A stretch of DNA of 64,000 nt from Flavobacterium sp. (GCA_020403245.1 JADBYA010000057.1:1-64000), one strand, 5' to 3'; positions 1 to 9,213 are shown, counted from the first letter of the stretch. Program-made: numbers and translations. Notes: a model not told the origin generated them from the sequence alone.

Positions 1-92
1 AAGGAAAACCTGCAAGTACGCTACGCGTCCTTTGGTTTTTTTATTTCTAATACACTTACAAGAGTAAACTCTTGACGCGTTTCAAAAATAAA

Positions 93-120
93 AAAACCGA
101 TTAGTTTCCTAATCGGTTTT
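93..120 (-). terminator. Rho-independent terminator of tRNA-Val
   Basis: A perfect 12-bp stem (AAAACCGATTAG and its complement) closes a 4-nt loop just downstream of the tRNA on the minus strand. A T-rich run follows at positions 92 down to 83. The 92 bases further left hold no gene I can support. Confidence 0.85.
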
Positions 121-125
121 CTTTG

Positions 126-200
126 TGGGCGATGAGGGATTCGAACCCCCGACCCTCTCGGTGTAAACGAGATGCTCTGAACCAACTGAGCTAATCGCCC
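126..200 (-). tRNA. tRNA-Val (anticodon UAC)
   Basis: The minus strand folds as a complete 75-nt cloverleaf. The 7-bp acceptor stem GGGCGAT/ATCGCCC, the D arm AGCTCAGTTGGTT and the T arm GGGTTCGAATCC are all visible. The anticodon loop TTTACAC gives anticodon TAC, hence valine (GUA family). The discriminator base is A and CCA is not encoded, so CCA must be added after transcription. The gene has its own promoter upstream and its own terminator downstream. Confidence 0.97.
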
Positions 201-212
201 TGAATGCGAGTG

Positions 213-243
213 CAAATATAGACTACTTTTTCTATAATACAAA
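213..243 (-). promoter_or_regulatory. Bacteroidota-type promoter of tRNA-Val
   Basis: On the minus strand a TTTG (243-240) and a TATATTTG (220-213) are separated by exactly 19 bases. This matches the TTTG/TAnnTTTG consensus of the Bacteroidota housekeeping sigma factor. Transcription would start a few bases before the mature tRNA end at 200. Confidence 0.85.
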
Positions 244-258
244 TTATTTCAAGAAAAA

Positions 259-1479
259 TTATAAAATTTCTGCGACAACAAAGGTGCTCCCGCCAATGTA
301 TATTAAATCTTTTGGTGATGCATTTTCCCTAGCTTTTTGATAAGCATTTGAGACTGAATTGTATATTTCGCCAACTAAATTAAATTCAGCAGCTTTTGCA
401 CTTAAAATTGATGCTTCAAGTCCTCGAGGAATATTGGGTTTACAGAAATAATAAATAGCATTTTTTGGGAATAAGGGTAAAATTTCTTCTAAGTCTTTAT
501 CATTTACAACTCCCAAAACGATGTGTAATTGCTCAAAATGTTCTTTTTTTAACTGATTCAAAACAATGGAAAGACCATGAGCATTATGTGCGGTATCGCA
601 AATTACTTTTAGATTCTCACCCAGTTGTTGCCACCTTCCTTGAATATTGGTATTTTTGACAACATTCAAGAATCCTTTTTTAATATCATTATCTGAAATA
701 GTCAAGAGTTGTTTTTCTTGCAACACTTTAAGGGTTTGTAACACCGTTTTTTTATTCTGAATTTGATAATCACCAAGCAACGCTGAGGGATAATCGTCTT
801 GAATCAAATCAGAAGCAAAGTAAATTTCGGAATTTGTATTATTTGCTTTATCTAAAAAAACAGCTCGGGTTTCGGCAACATACTCCCCAATAACTACTGG
901 AATATTTGATTTAATAATCCCAGCTTTCTCAAAAGCTATTGCCTCTAAGGTAGTGCCTAAAAACTGAGTATGATCTAGTCCAATATTAGTAATGACAGAA
1001 ATCAATGGCGTGATAATGTTTGTAGAGTCCAGTCTACCGCCCATGCCCACTTCTATGATATTGATATCTGTTTTCTCCTTAACAAAATATTCAAAAGCTA
1101 ATCCAACACTCATCTCAAAAAAACTCAATTCATTAGCTTCAAAAAACGATGTATTCTTATTGATAAATTCACAAACATACTTTTCCGAAATAGGTTTTCC
1201 ATTAATAGTAATTCGCTCTCTGTAATCTTTCAAATGTGGTGAAGTATACAAGCCCACTTTATAGCCAGCTTCTTGTAAAACAGAAGCAAGAAGATGAGAA
1301 GTAGAACCTTTTCCGTTAGTGCCAGCCACATGAATACATTTCAAATAGTGTTCCGGATTTCCTATATGTTTGGCCAGCAAAACAGTGTTGATAATGTCTT
1401 TTCGATAGGCCGTGGCGCCTTGAGTTTGGTACAAAGGCAGCTTATTAAACATCCAATCTAGGGTTTCTTTATAGTTCAT
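259..1479 (-). CDS. folC: Bifunctional folylpolyglutamate synthase / dihydrofolate synthase
   Basis: Adds L-glutamate to dihydropteroate or to folates with ATP in the cytosol, making and retaining folate cofactors. The 406 residues are normal for FolC. The Mur-ligase-type P-loop AGTNGKGST is at residues 52-60, followed by YTSPHL and RERI. The substrate segment EVGMGGRLDSTN and the nucleotide-base motif DTAHN are also present. The ATG start is the first in frame. It is divergent from exbB, and its 3' end abuts the tRNA-Val promoter. Family assignment is firm; dual activity is inferred from the family. Confidence 0.95.
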   Translation of the reverse strand: MNYKETLDWMFNKLPLYQTQGATAYRKDIINTVLLAKHIGNPEHYLKCIHVAGTNGKGSTSHLLASVLQEAGYKVGLYTSPHLKDYRERITINGKPISEKYVCEFINKNTSFFEANELSFFEMSVGLAFEYFVKEKTDINIIEVGMGGRLDSTNIITPLISVITNIGLDHTQFLGTTLEAIAFEKAGIIKSNIPVVIGEYVAETRAVFLDKANNTNSEIYFASDLIQDDYPSALLGDYQIQNKKTVLQTLKVLQEKQLLTISDNDIKKGFLNVVKNTNIQGRWQQLGENLKVICDTAHNAHGLSIVLNQLKKEHFEQLHIVLGVVNDKDLEEILPLFPKNAIYYFCKPNIPRGLEASILSAKAAEFNLVGEIYNSVSNAYQKARENASPKDLIYIGGSTFVVAEIL

Positions 1480-1606
1480 AATTTCAGGAAAAAATTAAAC
1501 GAACGATATACTTTTATATCTTTTTTTTCGTTTATATTGTGACTCGCATTTGGTAAGTGCAAAATTGAAATTATTTTCAGAATTAATAGTCAAAAAATAG
1601 ATAAAT

Positions 1607-2323
1607 ATGATTAGTACATTTTTACAGTTACAGGTTGATACATTAGCCCAAGCTATTCCTTCAGCGGATAATACAAATAATCCTTTAACTAACGAAGTTT
1701 CTGTTTTAGAATTTATTTTCAAAGGTGGTATCTTTTTGATACCTATTGCTATTCTATTATTTTACACCTTATACCTCATTTTTGAGCGTTATTTATATAT
1801 GAAAAAAGCAGCTAAAATCGATAATCACTTAATGAACGATGTACGTAATCATTTGAATAATGCCAATATTGACATGGCTGCGAATGCCGCAGAAAGAAGT
1901 GGTTCCGCTCAAGGAAATATTCTAAAAGAAGGTGTGCTGACTATTGGAAGACACATCAACGAAATAGAATCCAATATGGATCGTGCTGCCAATATCGAAA
2001 TTGGATACATGGAAAAACATCTTGGACAATTAGGATTGATTGCAGGTATTGCGCCAACACTTGGTTTTATTGGAACGATTTCGGGTGTAATTAAAATTTT
2101 CTACAGCATTTCGGTGACAGAAGACATCAGTATCGGAAATATTTCAGGAGGTTTATACGAAAAAATGATTAGTAGTGGTGCTGGTTTGATAGTTGGTATT
2201 ATTGCTTACAGTGCCTATCATTTATTCAACGGAAGAATTGACGCCTTTTCATTGGCTATCCAAAAACAAGTATTAGAATTCATCAATATTATTCAAAGAC
2301 CACATGGCCATAAAACGAAATAA
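1607..2323 (+). CDS. exbB: ExbB/TolQ/MotA-family proton channel protein
   Basis: Inner-membrane proton channel subunit that energises TonB-dependent uptake. The 238 residues hold a long hydrophobic helix near 38-65 and two more around 135-155 and 175-195. The family signature is visible as APTLGFIGTISG followed by SGGLYEKM. The N-terminus is rich in Gln, Asp and Asn. The gene overlaps exbD by 20 bp, so the two are surely cotranslated. A possible promoter is TTTG-N19-TATTTTCA around 1550-1581, imperfect in the -7 box. A TolQ role cannot be excluded from sequence alone. Confidence 0.92.
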   Translation: MISTFLQLQVDTLAQAIPSADNTNNPLTNEVSVLEFIFKGGIFLIPIAILLFYTLYLIFERYLYMKKAAKIDNHLMNDVRNHLNNANIDMAANAAERSGSAQGNILKEGVLTIGRHINEIESNMDRAANIEIGYMEKHLGQLGLIAGIAPTLGFIGTISGVIKIFYSISVTEDISIGNISGGLYEKMISSGAGLIVGIIAYSAYHLFNGRIDAFSLAIQKQVLEFINIIQRPHGHKTK

Positions 2324-2699
2324 ACGATTTCATGCAGAAGTCGCTACTTCCTCTTTGAGCGACATTATGTTTTTCTTATTGTTGTTTTTCTTAATCATTT
2401 CGACGTTGGCAAACCCAAATGTCATCAGAATGACATTGCCCAAATCGAAAACCAATGAAAAGACTAATAAACAGTTAATTACGCTCTCCGTCACCGAAGA
2501 AAAGCGTTTTTATGTGGATAAAGAAGAAGTGGGTTTTGATCAATTAGAAGCCAAGTTATTATCCAAAATGAGCCCTGCAAAAGACTTAACCGTTGTGATA
2601 CGTATTCCAGCCACTATGCAAGTGCAAGACTTAGTTGATGTATTGCAAATAGGAGTGAAGAACAAACTGAAGTTTGTTATTGCTACTAGTCCTAAGTAA
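2304..2699 (+). CDS. exbD: ExbD/TolR-family biopolymer transport protein
   Basis: Partner of ExbB in the proton-driven motor. It has 131 residues with one N-terminal membrane helix (about 20-38) inside the family segment LSDIMFFLLLFFLIIST, where the proton-carrying Asp follows SLS. A periplasmic domain makes up the rest. The start lies inside exbB and is fixed by the strong N-terminal pattern with basic residues before the helix. The TonB-like gene next door converges on it, so the third partner is not in the same transcript. Confidence 0.92.
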   Translation: MAIKRNKRFHAEVATSSLSDIMFFLLLFFLIISTLANPNVIRMTLPKSKTNEKTNKQLITLSVTEEKRFYVDKEEVGFDQLEAKLLSKMSPAKDLTVVIRIPATMQVQDLVDVLQIGVKNKLKFVIATSPK

Positions 2700-2731
2700 A
2701 TAGCTTAAAAAATCGTATAGTTGTTTTTAAT

Positions 2732-3619
2732 TTAGTTCAAACTAAAAGTATAAATAATTTTCCCCACTTGTTTTTCTGGCGCATTACTATCAGCTTGCCA
2801 TTTGGTATTCATCGCAGCTATTTTTGCTTGGTCTAACAAACATTTTGCTGTATTTGTAGTGCCTTGCACTCCTGCCGTTACGCTTATTGTATTTCCATTT
2901 CTATCTACAGCAACTTGCACTGCTACACGTCCTTGTTCTTGGCAAGTATAATCGGGTTGTGGTTTGCTCAATGCTTTTCGGTTACCTAACGAATAACCCG
3001 AACCGCTTCCATTGCCACCACCGTTTCCACTTCCTGTTCCCGAACCTGTTCCGCTCCCACTTCCGGTTCCGGTACCAGAGCCATTTCCTCCGCCCGAACC
3101 TGTCCCACTTCCGCTACCATAATAACCATTGGAATTTAAATTCCCATTGGCATTACCTTTATTTCCTGCTTTACCATCATTACCATCGCCACCTTTATTA
3201 CCGCTTAAAATACTCGACAACGCCTCATTGGCAGTTTTAGAAACTTTTGGTTTTTCAACGTCAGGTTTTACCTCTTTTTTGACTTCAACAGGTGTCTTCT
3301 TTGTATTTTCTTTCTTTGGAATAACAGCTACAGCATCAGAGTTGTCATCCGAAATAACATCTTCATCAGGAGAAGTTGCTGTGGGAGTTGCTTTGGCTTG
3401 GTCTTTCACATTCAACACTTCACTTTTATAATTATCGCCCATGCCGTAATCACTATCGCCAAAATTCATTTCGATGCCGCCACCGCCACCACCGCCCAAG
3501 AGTTTCATATTGGCTGGAGGCCAAAAACGAGCTAAAAAAAGTAAAAACAAAATCAAAGCATAAACCAAAATGGTTAGTGCCAAAGATTTCTTTTCGTTTT
3601 TTGAAATTTCAAAACTCAT
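2732..3619 (-). CDS. TonB-like energy transducer with Gly/Ser/Thr-rich spacer
   Basis: Likely links the ExbB-ExbD motor to outer-membrane receptors. A short cytoplasmic start and one membrane helix (about 12-31) are followed by a run of eight glycines. Next come a Pro/Lys/Glu-rich stretch (about 105-130) and a flexible Gly-Ser-Thr-Asn spacer (about 150-215). The C-terminal domain of about 75 residues (ACQEQGRVAVQVAVD-type strand, then TNTAKC) resembles TonB C-terminal folds. Length is 295. It is transcribed toward exbD, with 32 bp between the ends. TonB rather than TolA is my reading of the neighbourhood. Confidence 0.8.
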   Translation of the reverse strand: MSFEISKNEKKSLALTILVYALILFLLFLARFWPPANMKLLGGGGGGGIEMNFGDSDYGMGDNYKSEVLNVKDQAKATPTATSPDEDVISDDNSDAVAVIPKKENTKKTPVEVKKEVKPDVEKPKVSKTANEALSSILSGNKGGDGNDGKAGNKGNANGNLNSNGYYGSGSGTGSGGGNGSGTGTGSGSGTGSGTGSGNGGGNGSGSGYSLGNRKALSKPQPDYTCQEQGRVAVQVAVDRNGNTISVTAGVQGTTNTAKCLLDQAKIAAMNTKWQADSNAPEKQVGKIIYTFSLN

Positions 3620-3696
3620 TGTTTTTCTTTTTTTATAGTGTATGATAATAACGTTTAAATGTACTAAATATTGTGTAAACTCAACTGATTTTTATA

Positions 3697-4923
3697 TTAA
3701 ACCAATTGGCTCAAAGCAATTTCAAAAGCAGTCGCACTAATATTCTTTTTATTTGCATGCAAATTGTGAGCGGTTTCTAGTGCTTTCTTAATCGTTTCCG
3801 AAATATCATAAAAAATGGCCTCGTCTGTCATCTGTACTTTTTTCTCCATAAAATAAGCAAAAACTCTTGCCATACCACAGTTGGAGATAAAATCAGGAAT
3901 CAAACTCACTTTGCTATCCGTTTCTTCCATAATACTTCCGAAGAAAATTTCTTTATCGGCAAAAGGCACATTCGCACCACACGAAATCACTTCCAATCCA
4001 TTGGCAATTAAATTATCAATTTGGTCTTTAGTAACCAATCTTGAAGCGGCACAAGGCGTAAAAATATCGGCACCCAATGTCCAAATTTTTTGGTTGATAA
4101 TTTCAAAAGGAATCATGTTTTCGGCAACTAGTTTGTTTCCATCTTTGTTCAAGAACAATCTTTTGATTTCGTCAAAAGAAAATCCTTCTTCATTGATGAT
4201 ACCACCATCACGGTCAATAATACCTACTATTTTTGCACCCATTTCTGCCAAATAAAAAGCCGCAGCCGAACCTACATTTCCAAAACCTTGTACTATCGCT
4301 TTTTTACCTTGTACATCACCACCATAAATTTGATAATAATGCCGCACCGCTTCGGCAACTCCATAACCGGTAATCATATCGGCAACAGTATATTTGCGCA
4401 ACACATCTGGAGAGAATTTTGGGTTTTCAATTACTTTGATTACACCTTGACGCAATTGACCTATTCTATTTATTTTATCCGCTTCGGTTGGTTTAAAATG
4501 GCCATTAAAAACGCCTTCTTGCGGATGCCAAACCCCACATTCTTCGGTAAATGGAATTACTTCATGAATTTCGTCAACATTTAAATCACCTCCTGTGCCA
4601 TAATAACTTTTTAATAAAGGCGAAACCGCTTTGTACCAACGTTGTAAAACACCTTTCTTTCTTGGGTCGTTAGGGTCAAAGTTGATTCCAGATTTAGCAC
4701 CGCCAATAGCTGGACCAGAAACTGTGAACTTAACCTCCATTGTTTTGGCAAGAGAAAATACTTCGTTCATGTCCAATCCTTTCCTCATCCTTGTTCCGCC
4801 ACCGGCAGCACCACCACGAAGCGAGTTGATTACTGTCCACCCTTCGGCTTCGGTCTCAGCATCTTTCCAGTTGAATATAATTTCGGGTTCTTTGTTTTCG
4901 AATTTTTTTAATAACTCTTTCAT
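3697..4923 (-). CDS. Glu/Leu/Phe/Val dehydrogenase family protein
   Basis: NAD(P)-dependent oxidative deamination of an amino acid, most likely glutamate, to the 2-oxo acid. I place the start at the ATG at 4923 (MKELLKKF), giving 408 residues; the longer frame adds 19 residues over the promoter region. The substrate-domain motif GPAIGGAKSGI carries the expected lysine, and GFGNVGSAAAF is the dinucleotide-binding turn. Both are normal for the family. Upstream lie three 32-bp direct repeats that probably control it. Substrate specificity cannot be fixed by eye. Confidence 0.88.
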   Translation of the reverse strand: MKELLKKFENKEPEIIFNWKDAETEAEGWTVINSLRGGAAGGGTRMRKGLDMNEVFSLAKTMEVKFTVSGPAIGGAKSGINFDPNDPRKKGVLQRWYKAVSPLLKSYYGTGGDLNVDEIHEVIPFTEECGVWHPQEGVFNGHFKPTEADKINRIGQLRQGVIKVIENPKFSPDVLRKYTVADMITGYGVAEAVRHYYQIYGGDVQGKKAIVQGFGNVGSAAAFYLAEMGAKIVGIIDRDGGIINEEGFSFDEIKRLFLNKDGNKLVAENMIPFEIINQKIWTLGADIFTPCAASRLVTKDQIDNLIANGLEVISCGANVPFADKEIFFGSIMEETDSKVSLIPDFISNCGMARVFAYFMEKKVQMTDEAIFYDISETIKKALETAHNLHANKKNISATAFEIALSQLV

Positions 4924-4986
4924 TGGGTTTGTTAGTTTGTGGTGTAAATATAATCCTTTTAAAAAGATTATTATTTGCAATTATTT

Positions 4987-5082
4987 ACACTTTTTCATAT
5001 GAATAAATGTAATTCAATACACTTTTTCATATTAAAAAATGTACAAAACCACACTTTTCCATACGAAACAAGCATAAAAAAT
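4987..5082. repeat. Three 32-bp direct repeats upstream of the dehydrogenase
   Basis: The 14-mer ACACTTTTTCATAT occurs at 4987-5000 and 5019-5032, with a third copy differing at two positions at 5051-5064. Starts are exactly 32 bp apart, and the 18-bp remainder is partly conserved (an ATGTA block in the first two). The set ends a few bases before the anmK stop codon. It lies 60-160 bp upstream of the dehydrogenase start, so an operator array for that gene is the simplest reading. Confidence 0.75.
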
Positions 5083-5089
5083 GAGATTA

Positions 5090-6151
5090 TTAATGTATAA
5101 TTCCAGATGAATGATCCATTTTTGCACCAGTAACACTGCTCAGTACATTAATTTCATTACGCAGTTTCAATACGCCAAGCAACGCAAAGATTAACGCTTC
5201 TTTATATTCCAGTGTCTTTACATCAGGAATAATTAACACCAAGTTTGGAAGATAATGGTGCATGCGACCAATCAAAAAATCATTATAAGCACCACCACCA
5301 GTAATCAGCATCTTGCCCTGTTGGTTAATCAAAGCCAAACCCGTTTGCAACGCAACATGTTCCGTGAACGTATGCATTTTATCTTCAATAGGAATAGAAT
5401 ACTTTTCCATCAAAGGCAAAACAACAGTCTTTACAAATTCAAAACCAAGCGATTTCGGAAACGGCTTTTGATAATAATCCAAAGCATTCAATGCATTTAA
5501 TAAATCGGAATTGATTTTTCCCGATTTTGAAATTTTCCCTCTATCATCATAATCCAAACCCAATTGATTGGCATAAAAATTCAAAACCGTATTCACTGGC
5601 GAAATGTCAAAAGCTATACGTTTTCCATCTTGCTCAAACGACACATTAGAAAAACCACCTAAGTTCAAACAATACTCATAATCGGCAAAAAGAATGCGGT
5701 CACCTATAGGAACTAAAGGCGCGCCTTGTCCACCCAATTGTACATCTTGCACTCTGAAATCGCAAATGATAGTGTGGTTAACAATCCTTGCAATTTCGGG
5801 AAGATTGCCTATTTGTAACGTAAAACCGTTTTGAGGTTGGTGCAAAATAGTATGACCATGACTGCAAACGGCATCAAGAGAATTCAAGTGATGTTTGTCA
5901 ATAAAAGCAGTAATGATATTACCCAATAAAACTGTATAGTCTTGGTTCAATTTAGCTAATTGTTCCTTAGAAAAGTCTACCGCAGATCTTAGTTTGTTTA
6001 ACCAGTCTTGACTGTAACCTATCGTCTCGCATTCAAGAATAGTATACTGCCATTTATCCTTTATAATAGAAAAATTAACATGAGCCAAATCAACCCCATC
6101 AAGCGAAGTACCCGACATTACACCAATAATGTTATATTTTTGTTTCAACAT
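5090..6151 (-). CDS. anmK: Anhydro-N-acetylmuramic acid kinase
   Basis: Phosphorylates and hydrolyses 1,6-anhydro-MurNAc to MurNAc-6-phosphate in peptidoglycan recycling. The 353-residue protein opens with the family nucleotide motif GVMSGTSLDGVDLA (about 11-24). It also has CSHGHTILHQP, GGQGAPLVP, LNLGGFSN and the C-terminal ITGGGAYN. All are diagnostic for AnmK. It lies on the same strand as the dehydrogenase downstream but is separated from it by the 32-bp repeat array. Length and motifs look intact. Confidence 0.95.
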   Translation of the reverse strand: MLKQKYNIIGVMSGTSLDGVDLAHVNFSIIKDKWQYTILECETIGYSQDWLNKLRSAVDFSKEQLAKLNQDYTVLLGNIITAFIDKHHLNSLDAVCSHGHTILHQPQNGFTLQIGNLPEIARIVNHTIICDFRVQDVQLGGQGAPLVPIGDRILFADYEYCLNLGGFSNVSFEQDGKRIAFDISPVNTVLNFYANQLGLDYDDRGKISKSGKINSDLLNALNALDYYQKPFPKSLGFEFVKTVVLPLMEKYSIPIEDKMHTFTEHVALQTGLALINQQGKMLITGGGAYNDFLIGRMHHYLPNLVLIIPDVKTLEYKEALIFALLGVLKLRNEINVLSSVTGAKMDHSSGIIH

Positions 6152-6314
6152 TTGCTAAAATTTATAAATATTGGAAAGTTAATTATTATATGGTATTTTT
6201 GACTATTAAATCCAAGATTTTACAAAAGTATCATATTTATAATTTCAACTACTTGCGCCAATTCAAAAATGCCAATAATAAGACAAATAATTTCAATGTA
6301 ATTATACCTAAAAC

Positions 6315-7157
6315 ATGAAAAAAATAATACTACTTACAGGAATTTTAATTCCACTTTCTTTTTTTGCTCAAGTTGAAAATAGAGCGACTTTATTCTATAC
6401 TTATTATGCACCATCATCTAACAATGTGTTGAACTCCATCGAACAATCAAATATTGATTTTCAATATTACTTGAAAAGTAAGGTGATTGCAAAAAAAATC
6501 AAATGGGATAATAATGTTGCTTATCGTTCAGTTTCTGTAGATGACGCTGTTACCAAAAATCTTTATGATTTATCATATACTTCTTCATTTGCTTATACTA
6601 AAAATGGGAAGAATTTCATTATTGGATATGCACGGTTGAGTGTAAGAAGTCAATACAACACGACTTTGAGTTCAGACGCACTATTTCCATGGTTCTCTTT
6701 TGGTTATATGAGACAATCCCAAACCAATAAATCCATAAGATGGGGTGCAGGAATTAATTACAATAATGACTTTGGTAAAAATGTATTGTTGCCTTTCTTT
6801 ATTTTTAATTATGAAACTCAAAAGATGCGTTTCAATGCTACTTTACCAAGTTCTATTTTGCTTTTGTTTAGAGAAAATAAAAAGTTGTATTATGGATTAA
6901 ACGCAACACTAAGCTCATCAATATTTGATGTTGAAGACAATTCTTATGAAAAATTACAAATTTTAAATGCTAACTTTTTTGCCTTTACACAAATAAAACT
7001 TTTCAATAAACTATGGTTTGAAGTTAAACCTGGAATTACTTTAAGACGAAATTTTAATTTTTTACAAAATAATTTTGAACCTGTTGATGCAGATGCAAAG
7101 AACAGATTAGATCCTAATTTTGTCGTGACGTCTGGTTTGCTTTATAAGATTAACTAA
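6315..7157 (+). CDS. Outer-membrane beta-barrel protein, DUF6268-like
   Basis: No function is known to me. The 280-residue product starts with a clear signal peptide ([19 protein letters not shown], cut after about residue 19). The rest is alternating aromatic/polar strands ending in a hydrophobic residue, typical of an outer-membrane barrel of about 12 strands. The pattern resembles the DUF6268 family of Bacteroidota. It stands alone between anmK (divergent) and the acyl-CoA dehydrogenase, which has its own promoter. The family name is a recollection from pattern, not a search. Confidence 0.65.
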   Translation: MKKIILLTGILIPLSFFAQVENRATLFYTYYAPSSNNVLNSIEQSNIDFQYYLKSKVIAKKIKWDNNVAYRSVSVDDAVTKNLYDLSYTSSFAYTKNGKNFIIGYARLSVRSQYNTTLSSDALFPWFSFGYMRQSQTNKSIRWGAGINYNNDFGKNVLLPFFIFNYETQKMRFNATLPSSILLLFRENKKLYYGLNATLSSSIFDVEDNSYEKLQILNANFFAFTQIKLFNKLWFEVKPGITLRRNFNFLQNNFEPVDADAKNRLDPNFVVTSGLLYKIN

Positions 7158-7236
7158 TACATATTGTTCAAATGACTAAACAAAATCTGTTCAAAAACTT
7201 CGATATATTTTATTAGGTTCTAAATTTACGAAAACG

Positions 7237-7268
7237 TTTGAAATTTTAAGTTTTAAGTACTATTTTTG
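7237..7268 (+). promoter_or_regulatory. Promoter of the acyl-CoA dehydrogenase
   Basis: TTTG at 7237-7240 and TATTTTTG at 7261-7268 are separated by 20 bases, a full match to the Bacteroidota -33/-7 consensus. The start codon is 45 bp further on. Confidence 0.8.
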
Positions 7269-7312
7269 TGCACCAAATCGAAAAGATACAATCATCCTAA
7301 TAATAAAAGCTC

Positions 7313-8449
7313 ATGGATTTTAATTTAACCGAAGAACATGTAATGATACAACAAGCAGCAAAAGATTTTGCAATTGCAGAATTGTTGCCTGGTGTAATTG
7401 AAAGAGATGAACATTCTAAATTCCCAATCGAACAGGTCAAAATGATGGCTGAACTTGGTTTCATGGGAATGATGGTTGACCCAAAATATGGTGGTGCTGG
7501 TTTAGACGCTGTTTCCTATTGCTTAGCATTAATCGAAATTTCCAAAGTTGATGCTTCTGCCGCGGTGATCATGTCTGTAAATAATTCTTTAGTATGTGCA
7601 GGTCTTGAAAAATATGGCAACGAAGAACAAAAAATGAAATACCTAGTGCCATTGGCAAAAGGCGAAGTGATTGGCGCATTCTGTTTGTCAGAACCAGAAG
7701 CAGGAAGTGATGCCAGTTCCCAAAAAACGACTGCCAAAGACATGGGCGATTACTATCTACTAAACGGAACAAAAAATTGGATTACCAACGGAAGTACAGC
7801 ATCAACCTACTTGGTTATAGCACAAACTGATGTAGAAAAAGGGCACAAAGGAATCAATGCTTTTATTGTTGAAAAAGGTTGGACAGGTTTTGAAATTGGA
7901 CCAAAGGAAAAGAAAATGGGAATCCGCGGAAGCGATACCCATTCGCTGATGTTTACTGATGTAAAAGTGCCAAAAGAAAACAGAATTGGTGCTGATGGTT
8001 TTGGGTTTAATTTTGCGATGAATGTTTTGAACGGAGGAAGAATCGGGATAGCATCTCAAGCTTTAGGAATAGCAACGGGTGCTTATGAATTGGCCTTAAA
8101 ATATTCACAAGAAAGAAAAGCATTTGGCAAAGAGATTTTTAAACACCAAGCAATCGCTTTCAAGTTGGCCGATATGTATGTAAAAATTACTGCCGCCAAA
8201 TTGTTAATCATGAAAGCGGCTTGCGAAAAAGACGAAGGAAAAGACATTGCTCACTCAGGCGCTATGGCAAAATTATATGCGTCTGAAATTGCATTAGAAG
8301 TGGCAAACGAAGCGGTTCAAATTCACGGAGGAAACGGTTATGTAGCCGAATACCATGTAGAACGCATGATGCGCGATTCAAAAATCACCCAAATTTATGA
8401 AGGAACTTCTGAAATTCAACGAATTGTAATCTCAAGAGGTTTGGTATAA
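7313..8449 (+). CDS. Acyl-CoA dehydrogenase (short-chain type)
   Basis: FAD enzyme that introduces the 2,3-double bond into acyl-CoA in beta-oxidation or branched amino-acid breakdown, passing electrons to ETF. The 378 residues match the family length. The signature AFCLSEPEAGSDA and the FAD-contact segment KNWITNG are seen. Also present are the helix QERKAFGK and the C-terminal IYEGTSEIQR, whose Glu is the catalytic base in short-chain members. The closest style is butyryl-CoA dehydrogenase; the actual substrate is open. It is monocistronic, with promoter and terminator. Confidence 0.93.
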   Translation: MDFNLTEEHVMIQQAAKDFAIAELLPGVIERDEHSKFPIEQVKMMAELGFMGMMVDPKYGGAGLDAVSYCLALIEISKVDASAAVIMSVNNSLVCAGLEKYGNEEQKMKYLVPLAKGEVIGAFCLSEPEAGSDASSQKTTAKDMGDYYLLNGTKNWITNGSTASTYLVIAQTDVEKGHKGINAFIVEKGWTGFEIGPKEKKMGIRGSDTHSLMFTDVKVPKENRIGADGFGFNFAMNVLNGGRIGIASQALGIATGAYELALKYSQERKAFGKEIFKHQAIAFKLADMYVKITAAKLLIMKAACEKDEGKDIAHSGAMAKLYASEIALEVANEAVQIHGGNGYVAEYHVERMMRDSKITQIYEGTSEIQRIVISRGLV

Positions 8450-8471
8450 TATAAATTTTGAAAACAAATAG

Positions 8472-8510
8472 ACCCTTTCAGAAATTCATTTTTGAAAGGG
8501 TATTTTTTAT
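8472..8510 (+). terminator. Rho-independent terminator of the acyl-CoA dehydrogenase
   Basis: A 9-bp perfect stem (ACCCTTTCA at 8472-8480, TGAAAGGGT at 8493-8501) is followed by a T-rich tract. It explains the gap before the next gene. A weak promoter for the next gene (TTG-N16-TATTTTAG, ending at 8518) may overlap it. Confidence 0.85.
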
Positions 8511-8535
8511 TATTTTAGCATTTGAAAATAATGAT

Positions 8536-9213
8536 ATGAAAAGCATCATCATCACAGGAACTTCAAGAGGAATTGGCTATGAATTGGCTTTACAATTCGC
8601 AAAAGCAGGACATCATGTTTTGGCTATTTCTAGAAAAACACCTCAAGCTTTAATTGAAAACGGAAACATTACTTGCCTTTCAGTTGATTTAGGAAAAGAA
8701 GATGAATTAGTTGAAGTAGAAAAATTCCTTTCTCATACTTGGAAAAAAGTTGACATCATCATTCACAACGCCGGAAGTTTGTTGCTCAAACCCTTTGCAC
8801 AAACCACACAAGAAGATTTTGAAAAAATTTATAAAGTCAATGTTTTTGGCGTGGCCAATTTGACTCGAGTTTGTTTGCCTTATCTTCAAAAAGGGAGCCA
8901 TGTAGTAACAATAAGTTCTATGGGTGGCATTCAGGGCAGCATGAAATTTGCTGGATTGGCTGCTTATAGTTCTAGTAAAGGAGCAGTTATTACACTATCT
9001 GAACTTTTAGCAGCAGAATATGCAGCAGAAGGAATTGCCTTCAATGTGTTGGCTCTTGGCGCTGTAAATACCGAAATGCTTCACGAAGCTTTTCCAGGAT
9101 ATGAAGCACCAATTTCTGCTGCGGAAATGGCTGACTATATTTATAATTTCAGCTTAAATGGAAATAAATACCACAATGGAAAAGTAATTCAAGTTTCTGT
9201 TTCAACACCCTAA
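8536..9213 (+). CDS. Short-chain dehydrogenase/reductase (SDR)
   Basis: NAD(P)-dependent oxidoreductase of unknown substrate. The classical SDR pattern is complete: TGTSRGIG for the cofactor, HNAG at the end of the fourth strand, an active-site Ser in ISSMGG, and YSSSKGA as the YxxxK pair. The start is the ATG at 8536 (225 residues); the longer frame begins inside the preceding terminator and adds no family sequence. The C-terminus is short. The DinD-like gene begins 15 bp downstream, so the two may share a transcript. Confidence 0.88.
   Translation: MKSIIITGTSRGIGYELALQFAKAGHHVLAISRKTPQALIENGNITCLSVDLGKEDELVEVEKFLSHTWKKVDIIIHNAGSLLLKPFAQTTQEDFEKIYKVNVFGVANLTRVCLPYLQKGSHVVTISSMGGIQGSMKFAGLAAYSSSKGAVITLSELLAAEYAAEGIAFNVLALGAVNTEMLHEAFPGYEAPISAAEMADYIYNFSLNGNKYHNGKVIQVSVSTP

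Noticed and set aside
21..242. Open frame running through the tRNA-Val gene on the minus strand
   Set aside because: It is a translation of the tRNA, its terminator hairpin and the tRNA promoter; it has no family pattern beyond that.
2887..3240. Long frames on the plus strand opposite the TonB-like gene
   Set aside because: They are antisense to the Gly/Ser-rich spacer, and their His/Phe/Arg-rich composition is a by-product of its codon bias.
3697..4980. Longer start for the dehydrogenase (19 extra residues)
   Set aside because: The extra residues read through the probable promoter next to the 32-bp repeats and do not resemble the family N-terminus.
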